Shown here: in pieces, positions 61,554 to 64,000 of the stretch
Layout of the letters: every line of letters starts with the position of its first letter
Numbering within the stretch: the stretch's first letter is position 1
Source of the DNA: Drosophila persimilis
Lineage: Eukaryota > Arthropoda > Insecta > Diptera > Drosophilidae
DNA length: 64,000 nucleotides
Assembly (NCBI RefSeq): GCF_003286085.1
Contig: NW_020825357.1
Span: forward strand, 310,001-374,000
Reading direction: 5' to 3'
The notes under the pieces: generated by a model
What the model was told of the DNA's origin: nothing
What the model saw: the letters and a program-made list of their open reading frames with translations, nothing else
Databases searched by the model: none
Made by a program: the position numbers and the translations under genes

Positions 61554-62137
61554 AAATTCCAGAGATTTACTTCAGCAGAGACAATTCTTTGCCCAAAGGA
61601 CGAGCAAAGGAGGGACGGGGGATATATTTTGGGGCTGATGAAAGGCTAAAAACTGAAATTCCGGCCAACAGATTTTCCCTGCGAAGTGTATCAGCCTGCC
61701 CTCAAAGCCGCCACACAACCAAAGCCCAACCTGCAAGCAGCCACCAGAAACCTGCAAACTCCAGCTGCCTTTAGCTGGATGCTAAGCCAGATACATTTCA
61801 CTACTCCCTAAGCACACACACACACACACGCACGGAGATACATTTGAAGAGGTCCCCGGCCATGGAAACAGCGTTTACTTTGTATCTGGCAAACCGAGTC
61901 ATAAATAGTTAATTACACAACATTTCATAAATCACACAAAGTGACAAAGCAGCAGTCAACAGTCTCGAGTCTCCCCGTTTCCCGCTCCCCGCTGTACAAC
62001 CCGCTCACTCTCGACATGTATCCCCAGCTGATGGACTAAAATTCCAAAAGGCAAATCAAATTAAGCGGCAAATAACTTGCCCGGGCACACACGACACGAG
62101 TTAACAGCCTCGCAGCGTCAGAGTAGAGCCACAGATG

Positions 62138-62178
62138 GACAGGCAGACAGACAGGCAGACAGACAGACAGGCAGACAG
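62138..62178. repeat. (GACA/GGCA)n tetramer repeat
   Basis: About ten tetramers alternating GACA and GGCA. Confidence 0.85.
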
Positions 62179-63026
62179 CCATCGAACTATCCACTCAACT
62201 CGGGTTATGAATAGTTGAAGATGAGAAGTCCGAGATGGCTCTGGCTCTGGCTTTGGCTCATTCGTATTCGTGCCTGCGGTTGCACTTAATTTAATTGGTA
62301 CATTTTAAAACCACGTCACTTAAGCATCGGTGGTATCTTGTGAATGTGTAAATGGATTAATGTTTACATTTGTTCCACCAAAAAGCTACAGGAAATTGCA
62401 ATTTTTCAACCCAAAAAAAGCAAAACGAAGGGGCAGACAACAAGTCAACAGATTGGACCCGGCAACCTCGTTATGGCCCCGGGTTAATTGAGTGCACGAG
62501 AAGGGCACGATAAGGGCACGGTAAGGGGGTAGAGAATGAATCCTTTTTGGGGGGCCACAGTTAGGTATTCGCTTATCGAGGGCTTAGGCTAATGAACAAA
62601 TGGAAGATGGGCCCCGGGAAAGGGGTAAACCGAGTGATACTCAGTGTTTGGTGTCTGCTCGGAAGCCCCTTGCCTTCCATTCAACCAATCATACCCCTAA
62701 TCCTCTGGGTCTCGATGGGCATAAGCAAATAGTATGCAATGAAAGGCAAACAAATGTGTTCATCCATGGGAGAGCCTCTCGATTACAGAGAGAGAGAGAG
62801 AGAGAGAGTACGACTCTAGATAAATATTATTAATTAAGTGTCTGGGCAGACTTTAAGCCTCGGAAAAGTGTTGTAATCATCGGCTAACACAGGGGCATCC
62901 ATCCATTGATTTTATCAACGTCAAGTGAGGCATCCGCTCCCCGATTCAATTCAATGAAGCAGCAACGACCCCGGCATCCACCCCCCAGAACGAAAGCTCA
63001 AGACAAAAGCCACCCCTAGCCCCCAC

Positions 63027-63027
<1 letters not shown>

Positions 63028-63059
<32 letters not shown>
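63028..63059. repeat. poly-C run (32)
   Basis: Thirty-two consecutive C after CCCCACT. It is the longest homopolymer in the window. Its true length is uncertain because such runs are hard to sequence. Confidence 0.85.
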
Positions 63060-63061
<2 letters not shown>

Positions 63062-64000
63062 CTGGCGGGCCAACTTATAAATAAACGTTTAAATCCTCAT
63101 GAATGCTTACAGTTGGCTTTGTACTTATTCCCCGAGCAAAAGTTTTGTGCGCTTTTGTTTTTGGCCAAAAACTTCTTTTTCCCGCTTTCACCGAGAGGGG
63201 GAGGGAGGGGGAGTTGCTGGGTCGTAAGTTTTTAGTGTTATTGCCCCCATGGACAAGTGGCGAGGCGGATTCGGATACGGATTCGTATACGGATTCGTAT
63301 TCGTATTCGTTCCGTCGATAAGTGCGCGGCAAGTGCGTTGTAATAGTTGTTGCCACTTCATCTGGCTGATCCCTCAGTACTTTCCTCCTTTTGTTCTCCG
63401 TAATTATCATTTGAACGCATTTGCCTTAAGTGTCCTTTTTGACATGTTTATAAGATGAGGCTGAGCCACAGTATATGTTTATTTTCGATTGGCATCTCCC
63501 AAGAGGTTTTTGCCACAGTTCATGTCGTTCTCAATGATGATGATGATGTGTTCTGATGACTCCTTGGAATATATATTTTTGGCCAAACTATTACAACCAA
63601 GAGAGATCTCTGATAGCCCTTCAGTGGGAATTGTTAATGAGTTATGTGGAAATCTCTGGATTGTATTAGGCATATTGCCTATCTAATAAGAGATCTAAAG
63701 ACTTGTTTAAATCCTGCTCTGCTCTTACTTATCGTTGAAATTCTTTCCCTGAATTCTTTCCGCGCAATTTCTTTGAGGATAAATGTGCAAAGTTCCTGGG
63801 AGTACAAAAAAAAAAAAGAAACAAAAGAACGGAATTTGTCCGTGAGGAGGACTGGGCGCGGCGCGCTGGTCAGCTCGTCATACACGGAGTTAATCTCTTG
63901 GACAGCCACGCTGGGAAACTGAGCATAAAATATCCTTGTTTATGATCTGGTTTAGACGATTTTATTGAACAACTTCTCTGCATATAAATCTGAAGATTAA

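Larger units (their letters stand above)
61554..64000. other. gene-free stretch to the window end
   Basis: No supported gene. It holds an AC run near 61814-61829, GACAGACAGGCA-type tetramers at 62138-62178, a GA run near 62788-62808, a 32-base C run at 63028-63059 and GGATTCGTAT-type repeats at about 63266-63310. Open frames here have no domain pattern. Confidence 0.6.

Overview
The window looks like insect nuclear DNA, most likely a Drosophila. The three intact genes have short introns of 61-85 bases with GT/AG ends, start contexts of the fly type, TATCGATA (DRE-type) promoter motifs and ATTAAA/AATAAA poly(A) signals. The noncoding DNA is dense in CA, CT, GGCCCA and other simple repeats. That repeat style would fit a repeat-rich group such as the obscura group, but the species is a guess. 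Most of the window is noncoding, and most open frames here are by-products of simple repeats or chance.

Layout. Positions 1-5790 are intergenic or intronic DNA with microsatellites and an AT-rich block. Positions 5791-7315 hold three decayed Tc1/mariner transposase fragments, two of them as an inverted pair. Positions 7316-10864 are noncoding. Positions 10865-13391 form a compact divergent gene pair: a four-exon gene on the minus strand for a 166-residue MARVEL-like four-helix membrane protein, and a two-exon gene on the plus strand for a 385-residue F-box protein, sharing a 590-base promoter region. A frameshifted 66-codon frame lies at 22449-22650. From there to 56443 there is no credible gene; this 34-kb stretch holds several AT-rich tandem arrays (22.9-23.4, 26.1-26.5, 40.4-41.1 and 45.4-45.8 kb) and an unusual GC-balanced array of about 93-base units at 33.13-33.55 kb. 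Positions 56570-57655 encode a complete 295-residue mitochondrial carrier of the dicarboxylate carrier (DIC) type on the minus strand, with two DRE/BEAF-type motifs upstream. The rest, to 64000, is noncoding and includes a (TTAGGG)-like tract before the carrier gene, a 262-base tandem duplication at 61.1-61.55 kb and a 32-base C run.

The three genes have unrelated functions and do not form a pathway. I reconstructed all three by reading splice sites by eye; in each, the intron phases match and the total length is a multiple of three. I found no CRISPR array, no rRNA and no convincing tRNA or miRNA. Nothing here amounts to a new multigene system. The more unusual signals are the tandem-repeat families, the transposon fossils and the frameshifted small frame.
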